Assembly (NCBI GenBank): GCA_023634235.1
Contig: JAMKCF010000001.1
Coordinates: 32,389,272 to 32,453,271, forward strand
Length of the DNA: 64,000 nt
Direction of reading: 5' to 3'
Source of the DNA: Pisaster brevispinus
Lineage: Eukaryota > Echinodermata > Asteroidea > Forcipulatida > Asteriidae
The translations under genes and the position numbers were made by a program. Shown here piece by piece: positions 1-11,766 of the stretch. The notes beneath the pieces were generated by a model. The model saw nothing but the letters and a program-made list of their open reading frames with translations. It made no database searches and was not told the DNA's origin. The first letter of the stretch is position 1. The number at the start of each line of letters is the position of its first letter.

Positions 1-1558
1 CCCGGGACACGTGACCAACGTCGGTATACAGAACGTTGGAGGTCAACAGGAAAAGACGAGTTGTATCCATTTTGAAAAATGCAGCACCTTGGAAAGGCTA
101 CCCGTTGTTACAGAGAAACGGTTTCGGGGTATTTGTAGTTTTCCGTATAGTTTCTTCTTGTAAAGCAGGATTTCATTTGTAATAGTTGGTGTTAAGCCAT
201 GCATGCTGATCCCAAGGACTGTCTACATCAGGTCCGGAAAAACAAATTATTTGAAACATTCACGGTCCTTGGTCCAAGCCCCATCACTTACTAAGGCATA
301 CAATACTCATCACATGCCCTGCAAAGAACCAGTTGCTAATAATAAAAAGTATGTATCCACTTTGGCTGGTAACGCAATTTTCAACGCAATATATATATAT
401 TTTTTTTAATAATAATAATACTAATATAATAATAATATTAATAATAATAATAATAATAACAATAATAATAATACGAGACATTTGTATGGCGCATAACAAA
501 TCAAAAAACAATGACAAAATATACTAAAAGCAATTGTTACAAAAAACCAGATTAAAACAAATGAGTCTTTAAAAGTCACTTGGAAACCTGAAGAGAGTCA
601 GCTTGGCAAATATGAAGTGGTAAGTTCCATAATGGAGGTGTAATGAAGTGGAAGGCTCTTTGACCATAGAATTTAGCGGACAAAAGTAGTTTGAGTCAGT
701 AGGGATTGGCCGGCAGAGTGAAGAGGAAGAACAGGAATGTATTTATGTAGAAGGTTAGATACTTAGACAGGAGATAGGCCATGGAGAGCTTTGAAAGTGA
801 TGGGGGAAGACCTGCGCGGTTTTTGTGTAAATTGTGGAATTCTATCCGAAAACTTTCTTTCTATAAATAAAGTAATGGCTGTAAGCATCCTGTGAAATTA
901 TTTCGTTTGAGATGTGCACGTTGATCAGATATCAATACTAACAAATTGAATCTGAGAGACGATTTCATGCATGAATTTTTCTCACATTAATGAGAGTTGG
1001 TGCCCGTTCGCGATTGCTGCTATCGGAAATAATGCGGTTGGTACCCGCGCTTTCATTCGCTAAACGTTTATGGATTCAACGTCCTCATGATGAAAACGCG
1101 ACAGGTTTTTTCCCCCGGTTTTTTTTTTTTTGTCCAATGTATATTTAAGTAGACACCATACACAATTGAAACTTTCACAAAAGAATTTTATTAGATTTTC
1201 TTGAAAAGATTGCCTATAAATCAGCATTATGTTGACAAAGGCCAAACGATTACTTTACCATTAAGCCAAGGTTTGTAGAAGACAGCCATGGACAGACAAA
1301 CTACAAACATGGAAACGAGAAAATCACCTCACCAACAAAATAAAAAATAAATAAAAATAGACATGACAACTCGGTTGTATCCTACTATAACCATACACTT
1401 TATTGGTGCTTGGTTGATGTATGCGGTATTAAAAAACGAATCCTAACATTGAATCGCGGGGCTGACATTCTAAAGATTATTTCTCGCTTATAATAATATA
1501 TCCCAGCATGCTTTGCGGGCATGATATGAAAAATGACCTCTAGCAAAACAATATGTGG
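1..1558. other. Non-coding, nothing recognised
   Basis: AT-rich sequence with an AAT microsatellite and short T-runs. No convincing exon, RNA gene or transposon end was found. Confidence 0.5.
404..474. repeat. (AAT)n microsatellite
   Basis: Imperfect AAT/ATA run; long frames over it are artefacts. Confidence 0.85.
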
Positions 1559-1866
1559 TGTCATGTGGCCGAGTGGTTTAGAGCATCGAATTCAAGTTTC
1601 AATGATTAAGTCATCGGGGTGTGGGTTCGAACCCCGGTCATGACACGTGTGTCCTTGAGCAAGACACTTTACAATAATTGTTTCTCTTCACCCAGGGGTA
1701 TAAATGGGTACCTGCGAGGGTAGAGGTTGATATTGTGTTTGAAAAAGCCTTCGGAGCGCCACGGCAGCCGGGCTGTATACTCCCCAGGGAGCTGAGAAAG
1801 ATTACAGGAATCTTATTGGCCCAATGACCAGGGCACTAATGTAAAGCGCATTGAGATGTCATTTAT
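1559..1866 (+). mobile_element. tRNA-derived SINE (long-variable-arm tRNA head)
   Basis: The first 87 nt fold as a class II tRNA: acceptor stem TGTCATG / CATGACA is perfect, A-box region TGGCCGAGTGGTT, B box GGTTCGAACCC. The body contains GCAAGACACTTTAC, and the tail ends AAAGCGCATTGAGATG. A second copy in reverse is at 55070-55396. The SINE context and truncated 3' end argue against a working tRNA gene. Confidence 0.8.
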
Positions 1867-2204
1867 TTCACGTTTTCTATCTGTGTACAAAACCCATGGC
1901 TGTAAGATTCTAAACTTGATCAAGTCCCAGTCCCGTTTACGAGCGATGTTGTTGCGTATTATGTACATAATACACAGACTCTCCACGGTGGAAGAATTAG
2001 AGAAGTTTATTTTTTAACGCACATTGGACACATCCTTTGTTGCATGGAGGACATATTATTATCCTTGCAAGCGTCTTTGAGCAACGAACTCGGTCCAGCG
2101 AATCACCTCAAAAGGGTTCAGTTTGAGTTAGTTTAGTCAACACTGAAGGCCCCCAAAATTGCCAGAACGTAGTCAGTGAGTCAAGCTGAAAAGCTAGAAA
2201 GTGA

Positions 2205-2240
2205 AATGGCCAAACGGACGAAAAGAAGGAAAATTCCACG
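2205..2240 (+). CDS. Possible short first coding exon
   Basis: An ATG in fair context opens a basic 12-residue peptide (MAKRTKRRKIPR), immediately followed by a strong donor, GTAAGTATG. The first residues resemble the start of ribosomal protein eL43 (RPL37A), but the rest does not, and no matching second exon was found downstream. Confidence 0.2.
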
Positions 2241-2279
2241 GGTAAGTATGATCAGAAACTCCTTGTCCGGATACTAGGC

Positions 2280-2960
2280 AAACTCGATTGAGCAGTACGG
2301 AATGATCCTTACACACCGTGAGCCTGTGTCAATGATGGTGTTCACCGTCATGTCACTAAACAAGGACAATGCTATAATCCCTCTGTTTAAGATAGACTTG
2401 CGAGCTTGTTCCACCCCTTCATTGATCCTTTCTTTGACAAAATACAATACATGGGAATTATTAGAAGACCAAAAAAAAAAAAAAAAAAAAAGTCCTGAGT
2501 GAGTGACAAATCGACTTGCAACTTATTTTTCCATTCATCCAAGTTTAGCGTTTCAGCTACCAATTCCTCACCAGGAATATTTAAACAGGTATAAGAAGAG
2601 AAAGGAAGTTCAACATCAATTAAAAAATCGAATAAATTCCCTTTGGCTACGGAAATGTTTCCCATCTTTGTTTCTTGCCCTTAAGAAATATTTTAAATTT
2701 CCTATTTAATTTTAAGTATTGGTCCTAGTCAGAGTGAAATAGAGGTTAGTGGATGAATCACCTTTCCACCCCCCCATAACAACAAAATTATGGGGGTTGT
2801 ATTAACTTGTACATTTTACCATGACAATCAGCATCTGAGGTGTCAATGTTCACCCTCATGTCATTGAACAATGGCAATGTTAATAAATCCCTCTGTAAAA
2901 TAGAGTGGCGAGCTTCTTCCATCCCTTCATCCTGTTCATGGTCATTTCTTTGTTTCGACA
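2280..2960 (-). pseudogene. Two related coding-like fragments, possibly a decayed gene
   Basis: On the minus strand, 2950-2810 reads EEARHSILQRDLLTLPLFND and 2455-2290 reads VEQARKSILNRGIIALSLFS. These are clearly related at the protein level. Between them (2665-2500) is another coding-like stretch (AETLNLDEWKNKLQVDLSLTQ) ending at a T-run. No full frame or convincing splice set joins them. The protein family is not recognised. Confidence 0.3.
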
Positions 2961-2964
2961 TGAG

Positions 2965-4106
2965 AGTTAATCAATAAAAAAGGGAAGGGTTTGAAATCTG
3001 TGAGATTCGATAATATGAGTGCAAGATTAAAACCTAACTTAAGATTCAATAACGCGAGTTGCGAGATACAGCTATAGAACACCACGTAGTTAGTTGATTG
3101 ATCATCCTTTCCAATCCCCCCCCCCCCAAGGGAAAAACAATGCGGGTTTATGAATTTCTTTGTAACTTTTTAATTTGTTTTCAATAGATTGTAACATTTT
3201 GCTTTTTTTCATGTTTTATTTCTATAAGGAAATCTGGAAGACTGGCTTTGGCTTGACATAATATGACAAATTAACAAATCATTAAAACCCTTTAATGTGT
3301 TTAATCTCTGAGTATACGCAAGTGTTGATTAGGTGGTACTGACTGTTCCACACAATCCAACATACATTAAAAATGTTTTCTGTGCATTTACAATGATGTT
3401 TTATATATAAATGACTTCTTTTGCTGCCAAGCTAGTGTCTATAAATGTTTTAGCCTTTTTATTTAATTTTTTAATTAATTTTGTCAACTTTTGAAAGGGT
3501 TAGATCTTGGGAGGTCTGTATTTGACATGGGATATTTATGAGTGCAAATAGTTTTCTGCCCCTCAAAAAAAATCTGGGACCTGACACCTCCCCCCCCTTA
3601 GATATGTGGAATGGTCTTGCCTTGGATGTCAGGGAATTTGAGTCCCGCAGGTCATAACACTTTGGAGATTATGCTAATTTTATCAATGTGTGGAGCACAT
3701 ATGTCCACCTTCCCCTCCATAAAAGAATGTTTATGGCAGAGAATAACATTCTAAATTCTGTCCACTTTTTGTGAATAAACTAATTGTAAAATACCCAAAT
3801 GGCGACATGAAAGTTAGAAATAACGAAGAAATGGGACACAATGGTGCATCTGCATCGGTTGCATTAAAAAGCAAAATTACTTGGAACTTTTAAATGGTTT
3901 TATGAAACCTGTTCGTTCTTAGTGTGACAATTAATGATAAATGTTCAACATAAAGAGACATTTTTTCGCTTTTGTTTAAACATGTATTTGCAACACAAAG
4001 GAATCTATTAACAATCTATTAACAGGATGGGTTAATACATATGCAATGCACTTTTGATCCTTAATGTTCGATTCCTAACCGGTAGAGGACCCATTGCTTT
4101 GTGCAC
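2965..4106. other. Non-coding, nothing recognised
   Basis: AT-rich with C-runs at 3115 and 3590. No supported gene. Confidence 0.5.
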
Positions 4107-4515
4107 AGCCCATTTGATCTGTAATAAGCGAATTGATTTTGAATAAGCGAATTGATTACGAATAAGCGATTTGATTTTGAATAAGCATTTTGATTCCGAA
4201 TAAGCGAATTGATTCCGAATAAGCGAAATTATTCCGAGTATGTGAATTGATTCTGAATAAGTGAATTGATTCCGAATAAGTGAATTGATACCAAATAAAC
4301 GAATTGATTCCAAATAAGCGATTTGATTTTGAATAAGGAAATTGATTTCGAATGAGGGAAATTATTCAGAGTAAGCGAATTTATTCTGAATAAGCGTTTT
4401 GATTCCGAATAAGCGAATTGATATGAAATAAGCGAATTGATTTTGAATAAGTGAATTGATTCCAAATAAACAATTTGATTTTGAATAAGCAAATTCATTC
4501 CGAATAAGCCATTCT
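4107..4515. repeat. 19-bp minisatellite
   Basis: About 21 degenerate copies of a unit like GAATAAGCGAATTGATTCC. A few decayed copies reappear at 4685-4815. The long frames over it are repeat artefacts. Confidence 0.9.
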
Positions 4516-4815
4516 GTAAAAGCAACCGTGCACGGATGATAACACCTGCCCGAGATTTGGAAGTTACATGGCCTACACATGAATGAACATCAAAATGGTA
4601 CTATCATGTATGTGTCTTGTGGTGAATCACTGAATGATGTAGTGCTAAGTGTAATATTAAAGAAACTTCACAATCTTTATCAACAAGCGAAATCTTTACG
4701 AATAATTAAGCGAAATGGTTACGAATGAGCAAAATGATTCTGAATAAGCAAATTGATTTCAAATGAGTAAAATGATTCAGAATAAGCAAATTGATTCTGA
4801 ATAAGCGTATTGATA

Positions 4816-5379
4816 CTCGATCGGTATTAAAGGGCACACAAAGTTTTACAATTACGATTTTGATACAACACCATTTAGCTTTAAATTAAGCCTGCGCATT
4901 CACGACTAGTTTTTGTAAAGTTGTAACCGTTTCTGAAACGATCGGTCACAAGTTCAACTGTCCCCATAATGAACAAAATTTTGAGTAAAGTAAAAACCTT
5001 AACACAACTGCGCATGTGATCAAAAACATTGCATCTTCAGTGCAACATTTTTTGCTTCTGTGCAATCACCCTGCAAAATAAACGAGCATGCGCAATCGAA
5101 TTGTTGTGGAACGCCCTCTAGCGTTCAATGTTTCTTGCATTTATTACCTCAAGTACAGTTTTTGAACAACAAATACTACGAGCCTGATTGGACACGATAT
5201 GCGTCTGATCGTGTGCTGTGTAAATCATGATTGCAATTATTATAGTCAATGTTTAACGGCAATTTTCGATTGAATTGTTTTATGTTTTTCCGAACCGTAA
5301 AAATGTAAACGTTTAAGCGGTTGATCAGTTGGTTAACCGTGTAACCGTCACAGGATTGGTATACATGCCAACTTGTGAG
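4816..5379. other. Non-coding left flank of the Ngaro-like element
   Basis: No frame or repeat seen except the end of the 19-bp array. Confidence 0.5.
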
Positions 5380-5549
5380 ACATCACAGGGCGCCAAAGCC
5401 TATTAAATGTAAACTTAGTTGCCTGACAAGTACATGTATTTAATACCTAAAAGTAAAATTAGGTTAAATTACCTAAACAAAATGACCGCTATGATACAAC
5501 CATCAAAATTGATCCTGTGTCTGAGAAATTTCCCGCCGCAAAAATGCCA
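5380..5549. repeat. 170-bp split direct repeat of the Ngaro-like element, copy 1
   Basis: Near-identical (about 98%) and in the same orientation as 11767-11936. It lies beyond the 3' end of the hydrolase ORF. Confidence 0.9.
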
Positions 5550-5600
5550 AACGCGCTAAGCGCGGCCCAAGGGAAAAGACCAGCCACAAAAGCAAAAACA

Positions 5601-6120
5601 CTAACCCATCAAAGACCGTATGCAAGCTAACAAATTGGACCTAAAGAGATTATTCCCTTCTGGACGAGTGTACCCCATCAAATCTATAAAGGGAGGATGC
5701 TGCCCAATGAAACTTTGGGTGGTGCAGAACATGAACCCCCCCCCCCCCCACTTATAACATTTTGCACGGGCCCATTTATTAACTGAGCGACGTTTCCTTT
5801 CCATAGATGCCTGTGGCCCTGCCCCAAAGTAAAACACCCGAGGTAAAATGTCAGACCAAACTATTGTTGCCCCAGGGAACTGCATCTTGCATTCTGTGAG
5901 AAATAAAACAATACGCTGTCGCAAGCAGAAGGAATCCATTGGAACCAAATCATTGGTTCCCATATGAACAATGATAATCGAGGGAGGCACGCCATTTATT
6001 CCAGCTACCAGTTGAGGAAAATCATTGATTGATGCCCCTCCCCGACCTTTCCAAATGACTGGAATTGCAAGGTCAAGTGACTGCTTAGCCCACTTCCAAG
6101 CGAATCACCAATGATCCAGA
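5601..6120 (-). pseudogene. Ngaro-associated SGNH/GDSL hydrolase, frameshifted
   Basis: The block I motif (IWIIGDSLG) lies near 6120-6090 in one frame. The rest, with block III-like IIIVHMGTND and a C-terminal catalytic-type Asp/His region ending before 5601, is in another frame (ORF 5601-5990, 129 residues from its ATG). Vertebrate and echinoderm Ngaro elements are known to carry such a hydrolase after the recombinase. A small indel near 6095 separates GDS from the remainder. A poly-G run lies within the frame at about 5739. Confidence 0.7.
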
Positions 6121-6171
6121 TGGGACCTGCAGTCAGTAAAATAAGGGAGTGAAATAAATGATATTGTGACT

Positions 6172-8022
6172 CTAAACACCTGGCATGACTGAAGCCTGTA
6201 CAGGTCGGATATATGAAAAAAATGAATCTGAACGCCAGCGACCCATTTGCTGTATGTTATCCTTTGGCACTCCCAAATCAAATCCTGCAGTTGCCGCACC
6301 AATGCGAAAAGAGTGAGCCCGATAATTTAACCCTTGAAGCCCACAAAGTGAGAGTAGCCCCTTTAGTAGTGCGTTGAACTGATAACGTGACAATGGCCTC
6401 CCGTCAAAGTGGCAAAACAAAGGGCCCAGTCCCGGCGGGCGAACATGAATAAAATCAAGTAAAGCTTTGACTGGGCACAATGCCTCATTCTGTGAGCTAG
6501 CTAAGCGAATTTTCTGAGCCGGGCCTGACTGATTAGTATTGGACTGACGAAAGGAAAACAAAACTGATGCCTGAAACGTTTCAATATTACAAAATTCAAT
6601 GTCAGAAATCTGCAAAAGGGAGTCTTGGACGTTCTTTATTGTATGCGCCGTAAATTCCCCAATCCTCATTAAGCCAAAAAATGCACATAACAACACTGCC
6701 CTGAACATTGAACATTCATACTGGGATGAACAAACATTGGGTAAGGCATTCAACATTTGAGCCAAAATTGTCAGGGTTATTGGCATTCTACCATCAGTTG
6801 TCGGATGGTCCCTCTTACAACCTTCAAGTAGCTTGGACACCAAAAAATCTCTAGTAGGATCTGGCCAACTATGGATTTTGTGAAAGTAACTAACCCCAGC
6901 CACATATGTAGCAATCGTCGTTGAAGCTAATTGTCGTAGCGATAACCAAGCAATAAACTCCCTGATATCATGTGATAAAACGGGCAAAACTGCTCCTAAC
7001 CGCCAACCCTTAAACTTGCAAAATGCATTTATGCCTGAAGTATATGCCTTTCGCGTATTCTGTGTTATTGATAATGCCAGCAAGCGGTCCATCTCACCTT
7101 TTACCACACTTGTGGAAGTACAGGTAGAGGCGTCATGGTTGTCTCTGCCAAGGGGGCTACCGTGAAAAAAACGTTTCATCTGAAAACGGGACAAAGCATC
7201 AGCTTTATCATTATGCTTGCCTGGCACATGTACAGCCTTAAATAACACATTGAAATTCAAACAGTCAAGCACAAATATCCGCAACAGATGCATAATTTGT
7301 GGGCAGCGAGAGGATTGTTTATTTACTATATGTACCACTGCCGAGTTGTCGGTAAAAAATCGCACTTTGCGGTTTTTCAGGAGATGACCCCAACTCTTGA
7401 CAGCAACCACCAATGGATAAAATTCCAAAAATGCGATGGAAGGTGGATGACTAATAATATCCAATGGCCATTTACCCCGCACCCATTTTCCTTGAAAGTA
7501 GGCTCCAAAGCCAATGCTTGCTGCCGCATCAGTAAACAACTCCAAAGAGTCATTTGAATCCCACTCATGGCCCCTAAAGGCAGCCACCCCATTAAAATGT
7601 GACAAAAATTCTAACCACATGAGCAAATCAAGTCGTGCCCCTTTCGAGATACGCACTTTATGGTGGGGCCGCGCAAGCCCTCGGGTAAGGGCAATAAGAC
7701 GGCCTAAAAAGGCTCTGCCAGGGGCAATTGCTTTACATAGGAAATTTAGAGAGCCCACCAGGGACTGAACTTCGACCAGTGACATTTTAGTTTTACACAA
7801 TGCCTGATGAATTTGTAGACTGCTCTTCTGCACTTTAACTGCTGGTACTCTTACTTCCCTACGCAGGGTGTCAATATCTAAGCCTAAAAAAGTAATAACC
7901 TGTGTTGGCCCTTCCGTTTTCTCATGTGCTAATGGCACCTTAAAGTTCTTCACACAGAGCTGTAAATGTGTCAAGTAATGCTGAACATGAAGTTTTTGTA
8001 GTACCAATAAATAAGAAATCAT
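6172..8022 (-). CDS. pol: Ngaro-like RT 3' part, RNase H and tyrosine recombinase
   Basis: From about residue 29 the frame continues the RT (VITFLGLDID). An RNase H domain follows: LFTDAAASIGFGAYF, FLEFYPL, VRFFTDNSA, HNDKADALSR, supplying the D-E-D-D residues. The C-terminal part is a tyrosine recombinase with the catalytic Arg in GLMRIGEF, the HxxR box in RAHSFRIGAA, and the nucleophile Tyr in SDSFFSYIRP. All catalytic residues are present. The first 28 codons are out-of-frame read-through of the RT. Confidence 0.88.
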   Translation of the reverse strand: MISYLLVLQKLHVQHYLTHLQLCVKNFKVPLAHEKTEGPTQVITFLGLDIDTLRREVRVPAVKVQKSSLQIHQALCKTKMSLVEVQSLVGSLNFLCKAIAPGRAFLGRLIALTRGLARPHHKVRISKGARLDLLMWLEFLSHFNGVAAFRGHEWDSNDSLELFTDAAASIGFGAYFQGKWVRGKWPLDIISHPPSIAFLEFYPLVVAVKSWGHLLKNRKVRFFTDNSAVVHIVNKQSSRCPQIMHLLRIFVLDCLNFNVLFKAVHVPGKHNDKADALSRFQMKRFFHGSPLGRDNHDASTCTSTSVVKGEMDRLLALSITQNTRKAYTSGINAFCKFKGWRLGAVLPVLSHDIREFIAWLSLRQLASTTIATYVAGVSYFHKIHSWPDPTRDFLVSKLLEGCKRDHPTTDGRMPITLTILAQMLNALPNVCSSQYECSMFRAVLLCAFFGLMRIGEFTAHTIKNVQDSLLQISDIEFCNIETFQASVLFSFRQSNTNQSGPAQKIRLASSQNEALCPVKALLDFIHVRPPGLGPLFCHFDGRPLSRYQFNALLKGLLSLCGLQGLNYRAHSFRIGAATAGFDLGVPKDNIQQMGRWRSDSFFSYIRPVQASVMPGV

Positions 8023-8700
8023 CCAAATAATGAGTAACTAGGGAAGATTGCGCCACGAACTTAACCCTAAATTCCAAGAAAGTACTGAACTTCTCAAATA
8101 AAGCACATGACATTGAACAGCCCATAGGTAAACACTTGTCAAAATAGAAATTGCCTTCAAACATAAAGCCCAACAATTCATAGTCAGTGGGTGATACGGG
8201 TAGCAATCGAAATGCTGATTTTATGTCTGATTTTGCTAGCCAAGCATTCTGCCCAGAACCCATGGCTAAGTTGACTGCTTGATCAAAAGATGCATAATGC
8301 ACCTTACATTTGTTCTTGTCAATATGATCATTAATTGAGTTACCGTTCGGGAAAGATAAGTGATGAATTAACCTATAAGAACCAGGCGTCTGCTTCGGCA
8401 CTAAACCAATGGGTGAACATTGCAACTTAGGAAAAGGACGTTTTACAAAAGGGCCTGCAATGCGCCCTAATTCCTTTTCTTTAGCTAATTTATCCTTAAC
8501 AATGTTAGGCATCTGAGATGCTGAGGCTAGGCAACCTGCATCTCGGCTAGCACGAGGACCTTCATAACCCAGCGAAAAACCCTTCGTAAATCCACTACTC
8601 AAAATAACGGCATCTGTTTGGTTGGGATAATTGCCTAGCCATTTACTTAGCAATTTAGTGTTAACGGGCGTTGGAAGCACGAAAATTGTGCTGAGCATTC
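7940..8700 (-). CDS. pol: Ngaro-like reverse transcriptase, 5' part (frameshifted)
   Basis: The frame is open from 8998, but the recognisable protein starts near 8700, after gag. It contains RT blocks: PIGLVPKQTPGSYRLIHHLS, LAKSDIKSAFRLLPV, the LPMGCSMS turn, and the catalytic YLDDFLFIG. It stops at a TAA at about 7940, where the rest of the RT continues in another frame in 6172-8022. The break looks like a single extra T in a CTTTAAG context. Confidence 0.85.
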
Positions 8701-9893
8701 GAAGCTGTACTTCTGGCATGTGACACAGCATTCGAGGCCAAGGGGGGATTACCAAAGGCCATGGAACCCTCGTTTCTGCCATTTTTTTGCATAGGTTTAC
8801 GAGCCATGCTTGCCCCACCTGCCTTATTTCCATTCCTACACAACATAGCACTGTGACCAAAAGCAAAACACTTGCTGCATTTATGCATGAATCTACATGC
8901 CTTGAAATGGCAACCTCGAGGCCCATTGAAACCAAAACAGAAACCCACCTTTTGGCTTTTAAAAACCTGATTAGCTGAACTGCTAACTGATGGGGCATGT
9001 GACATCACCGGTGCAGCTGCAACCGTGATCCACAACTCTGTATCAATGGCCCCCCAACTACGTGAAGGATTTGCCTCTTGCATTAAACGAAATTGCTCAT
9101 CATAATGGCGCCAGCCCAGTCCCGAGAACTGAGCTGCTGCCAAGCGCACTGTTTCTGCATACTTTAGCAATTCCGGGAAACCAGCAGGGTGTTTCACAGA
9201 ATAAATGGCCATGTAAGTGTGAAAGGCAGTTGACCATTTATCAATGGAATCAACTTTCTTACGCTGTCCAGCTGCAGGACGCACAACCATTCTTGTACCC
9301 TCTAGTGCTAGTGAAAATTCGGAAGGTGAATCTGTCCTAGAAAGTATTGTAGATGCACTTTCTTGCAGCAGCAATGACAGATCAACAAATGCCCCATTCC
9401 AAACTTTTTCTTTGAGTGACAATGGAACATGTAAACCCAAGGGAGTAAATTCACTCACCCTAGGGATTGGTTGCGGTTGATGTGCCAAAGTGTTACTGTT
9501 TACAGCCTCACTGGCCTGCCCCAAATGAACATTAACAGCTTCAATATTATTACTTGTTTGTAAACCACCACTAGTATTAATACAACTACCACTGCTCGTA
9601 CTACATGAAGGTCTACTTTCTACATTACCCGAAACACTTGTAGCAGTACCAGAAGTGGAAGGTCTAGTAGTAGTACTAGCTGCCTGTTGATTGGGACGCA
9701 TCCTCTGAGCTTTATCTGCAGGCTGCTGTAGCATCCCCCAAGCATCCAACAGCTGAGCTGGCCGCTTGGCCTGCCGTTTTGGCCGAGGCATTACGCCCCA
9801 CCAAGTACCAACAAAAATGTTATCGTTGCTACTGTCACCAAATAAACAGTTAGTCCAATGGATAGCCACAAACAATGGTTCTTGCAGTGACAA
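8661..9893 (-). CDS. gag: Ngaro-like gag protein
   Basis: An intact 410-codon frame. The N-terminal part is low-complexity and Ser/Thr-rich. The C-terminal half has a Cys/His cluster (about residues 319-352: CFGF, GCHFKACRFMHKC, CFAFGHSAMLC) like the zinc-binding tail of Ngaro gag proteins, for RNA packaging. The start is the first ATG of the frame; a second in-frame ATG at about residue 34 (MPRPKRQAK) may be the true start. Its 3' end overlaps the RT frame. Confidence 0.75.
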   Translation of the reverse strand: MSLQEPLFVAIHWTNCLFGDSSNDNIFVGTWWGVMPRPKRQAKRPAQLLDAWGMLQQPADKAQRMRPNQQAASTTTRPSTSGTATSVSGNVESRPSCSTSSGSCINTSGGLQTSNNIEAVNVHLGQASEAVNSNTLAHQPQPIPRVSEFTPLGLHVPLSLKEKVWNGAFVDLSLLLQESASTILSRTDSPSEFSLALEGTRMVVRPAAGQRKKVDSIDKWSTAFHTYMAIYSVKHPAGFPELLKYAETVRLAAAQFSGLGWRHYDEQFRLMQEANPSRSWGAIDTELWITVAAAPVMSHAPSVSSSANQVFKSQKVGFCFGFNGPRGCHFKACRFMHKCSKCFAFGHSAMLCRNGNKAGGASMARKPMQKNGRNEGSMAFGNPPLASNAVSHARSTASNAQHNFRASNAR

Positions 9894-10376
9894 TAATTAT
9901 GCTGCACTTGTACTTTTTATTTGTTTACAGTTGACTTTGCGGAGTGATGACACTCCTGCGAAGTTACAGCTCAAGCTCCAAAAAGAAAGTTAGAAAGCTT
10001 TGCTCAGCTAATCTAGATCAGCCTCAGCCACTGGATAAATTGAAGATCTGTTCTGCAGTAGTTTAACCCAATTGCTGTAAACACTTGCTGATTAGACTCT
10101 TCTGGCTGCTGAAGCCTAGCGTTAGTGCTAAGATTTATTTACAGCACTGTGTAGCTGGAGGCCCCAAAATGCTCCAAATAAAACTGAGCGAATGAGCAGA
10201 TGAGTATTTCTGATTAAAACACCGTAAATTCACAGTCACACAGGTATCCAATCACTGATGAACTAGCTCCACTTGAGTTGAGTGTTAACTAAACTAACAA
10301 CTGTTGCCTCACTCACAGTCACACAAACACTCAATGCAATAAGAAATCTCCAAGTCTAAACTTAACTGTGTGAACT

Positions 10377-11183
10377 GATTACAACATAATGGAGCTCACA
10401 TAGGTGTGTTCTCCATGAATAGCTGTGACAAAGTGAGACAAATTTCTCATCAAGAACAGAAAAAACATAAGATAAGATGCTGATTGGATACAAGTTAAAC
10501 CTTTCTCCTATTGGCTATTAGAAGAGCCAATCAGAACAAATTAACCACTGAGCCCTGATTGGTCAAAATACCAGGATCTGATTGGTCAACAGAACTTGAT
10601 CTTGGATCCTTGTTTTGTCACAAAAATGTCAATGGGATTTTATGTGTTAAAAGATCCCCATAAGAAATGTGCACAGCATGAATGTGGGTCAACATAACCA
10701 AATCTGATTGGTTGACAGATCTTGAGCTTGGACCCTTGTTTTGTCACAAAAATCCCAATGGGATTTTATGTGTTAAAAGATCTCCATAAGAAATGTGCAC
10801 AGCATCAATGTAGGTCACCTCCACCCATTGACATAAACTGCTTAAATGTAAATGGTTTATTGATCAGCTCTCTGACTGCTCCACAGTTTACTCAACTAAG
10901 GTTTAATTAAGCTATTATCTGATCAACAGGATCCTCTGTTTGTCACAATTATGCAATAGAAATTAGAATGTAACAGTTTTCTGAAGTAGGCAATGGAAAC
11001 TTTAGTGTTAAAGTTTCTGCACCTTGAGCAGCTGTAAAGTGTTATTGCACAGAACACAGGTATGAGTGTACTGTAACAACAACAGAGACCCTGCCTCTTC
11101 AACAACTAGGTAAGAAGAAACACAGTTTAACAGCTGCTGAAGCTAAGAATAAGGCATTTGATCACTTAATGATAAAATGTGTT
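10377..11183. repeat. Large split direct repeat, copy 1 (807 bp)
   Basis: It matches 11968-12649 at high identity. It is longer because of an internal tandem duplication of about 120 bp (roughly 10605-10725 and 10725-10845). It lies just upstream of gag in the sense of the ORFs. Confidence 0.9.
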
Positions 11184-11332
11184 ATTCTTAGACTAAATGA
11201 CACAGGAGACAGGATTATTATGTTTCGTGACATAATGCCACAGCTTGAATTTATTTGATTCAGCCAGAAACAATTTTTTACCGGATACCAATACTTCAGG
11301 GCAAACCGGCAAATAACTTTAAGAAAATTAAG

Positions 11333-11475
11333 TGGGGCACACCAGACCCCCTGGGCACACCAGACCCAGCCACAAATAGGGCACACTAGACCCAATTGAA
11401 AGTTGGGCACACCAGACCCATTTGAAAGTTGGGCACACCAGACCCATTTGAAAGTTGGGCACACCAGACCCATTC
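11333..11475. repeat. Short tandem repeat (about 24-25 bp) in the element leader
   Basis: Five or six copies of a unit containing GGGCACACCAGACCC, three of them nearly identical, between the large and small split repeats. Confidence 0.8.
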
Positions 11476-11766
11476 AAACACACAAGTAGAAACTTGACTA
11501 AATGTCAAACTATACATGAAATTGCTGAGCAAACCAAACCCAGCCATTGAAGGCCATGTAGGCCTACAGTTTACAAGAATTAACTACCCACGTAAACGTG
11601 TGTATAAAGACTTTGGGCAAACCATGCCAACAAATTATTGAATGAAGAATTTTTTTCAATATCAATTCAAAAGCCTGTAATGATAAAGCACAATAATACA
11701 ACTTTTTACACAATAAAGCCAGAAAGGCCCACCGCTTATACATACGGTCGGGATGACCCCTGGTAA

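Noticed and set aside
1559..1645. Possible functional class II tRNA gene
   Set aside because: The fold is good but it continues into a SINE body present elsewhere (55 kb), so it is a SINE head.
4032..4580. Overlapping frames with a repeated ESIRLFGINSLIRNQF pattern
   Set aside because: Artefact of the 19-bp minisatellite.
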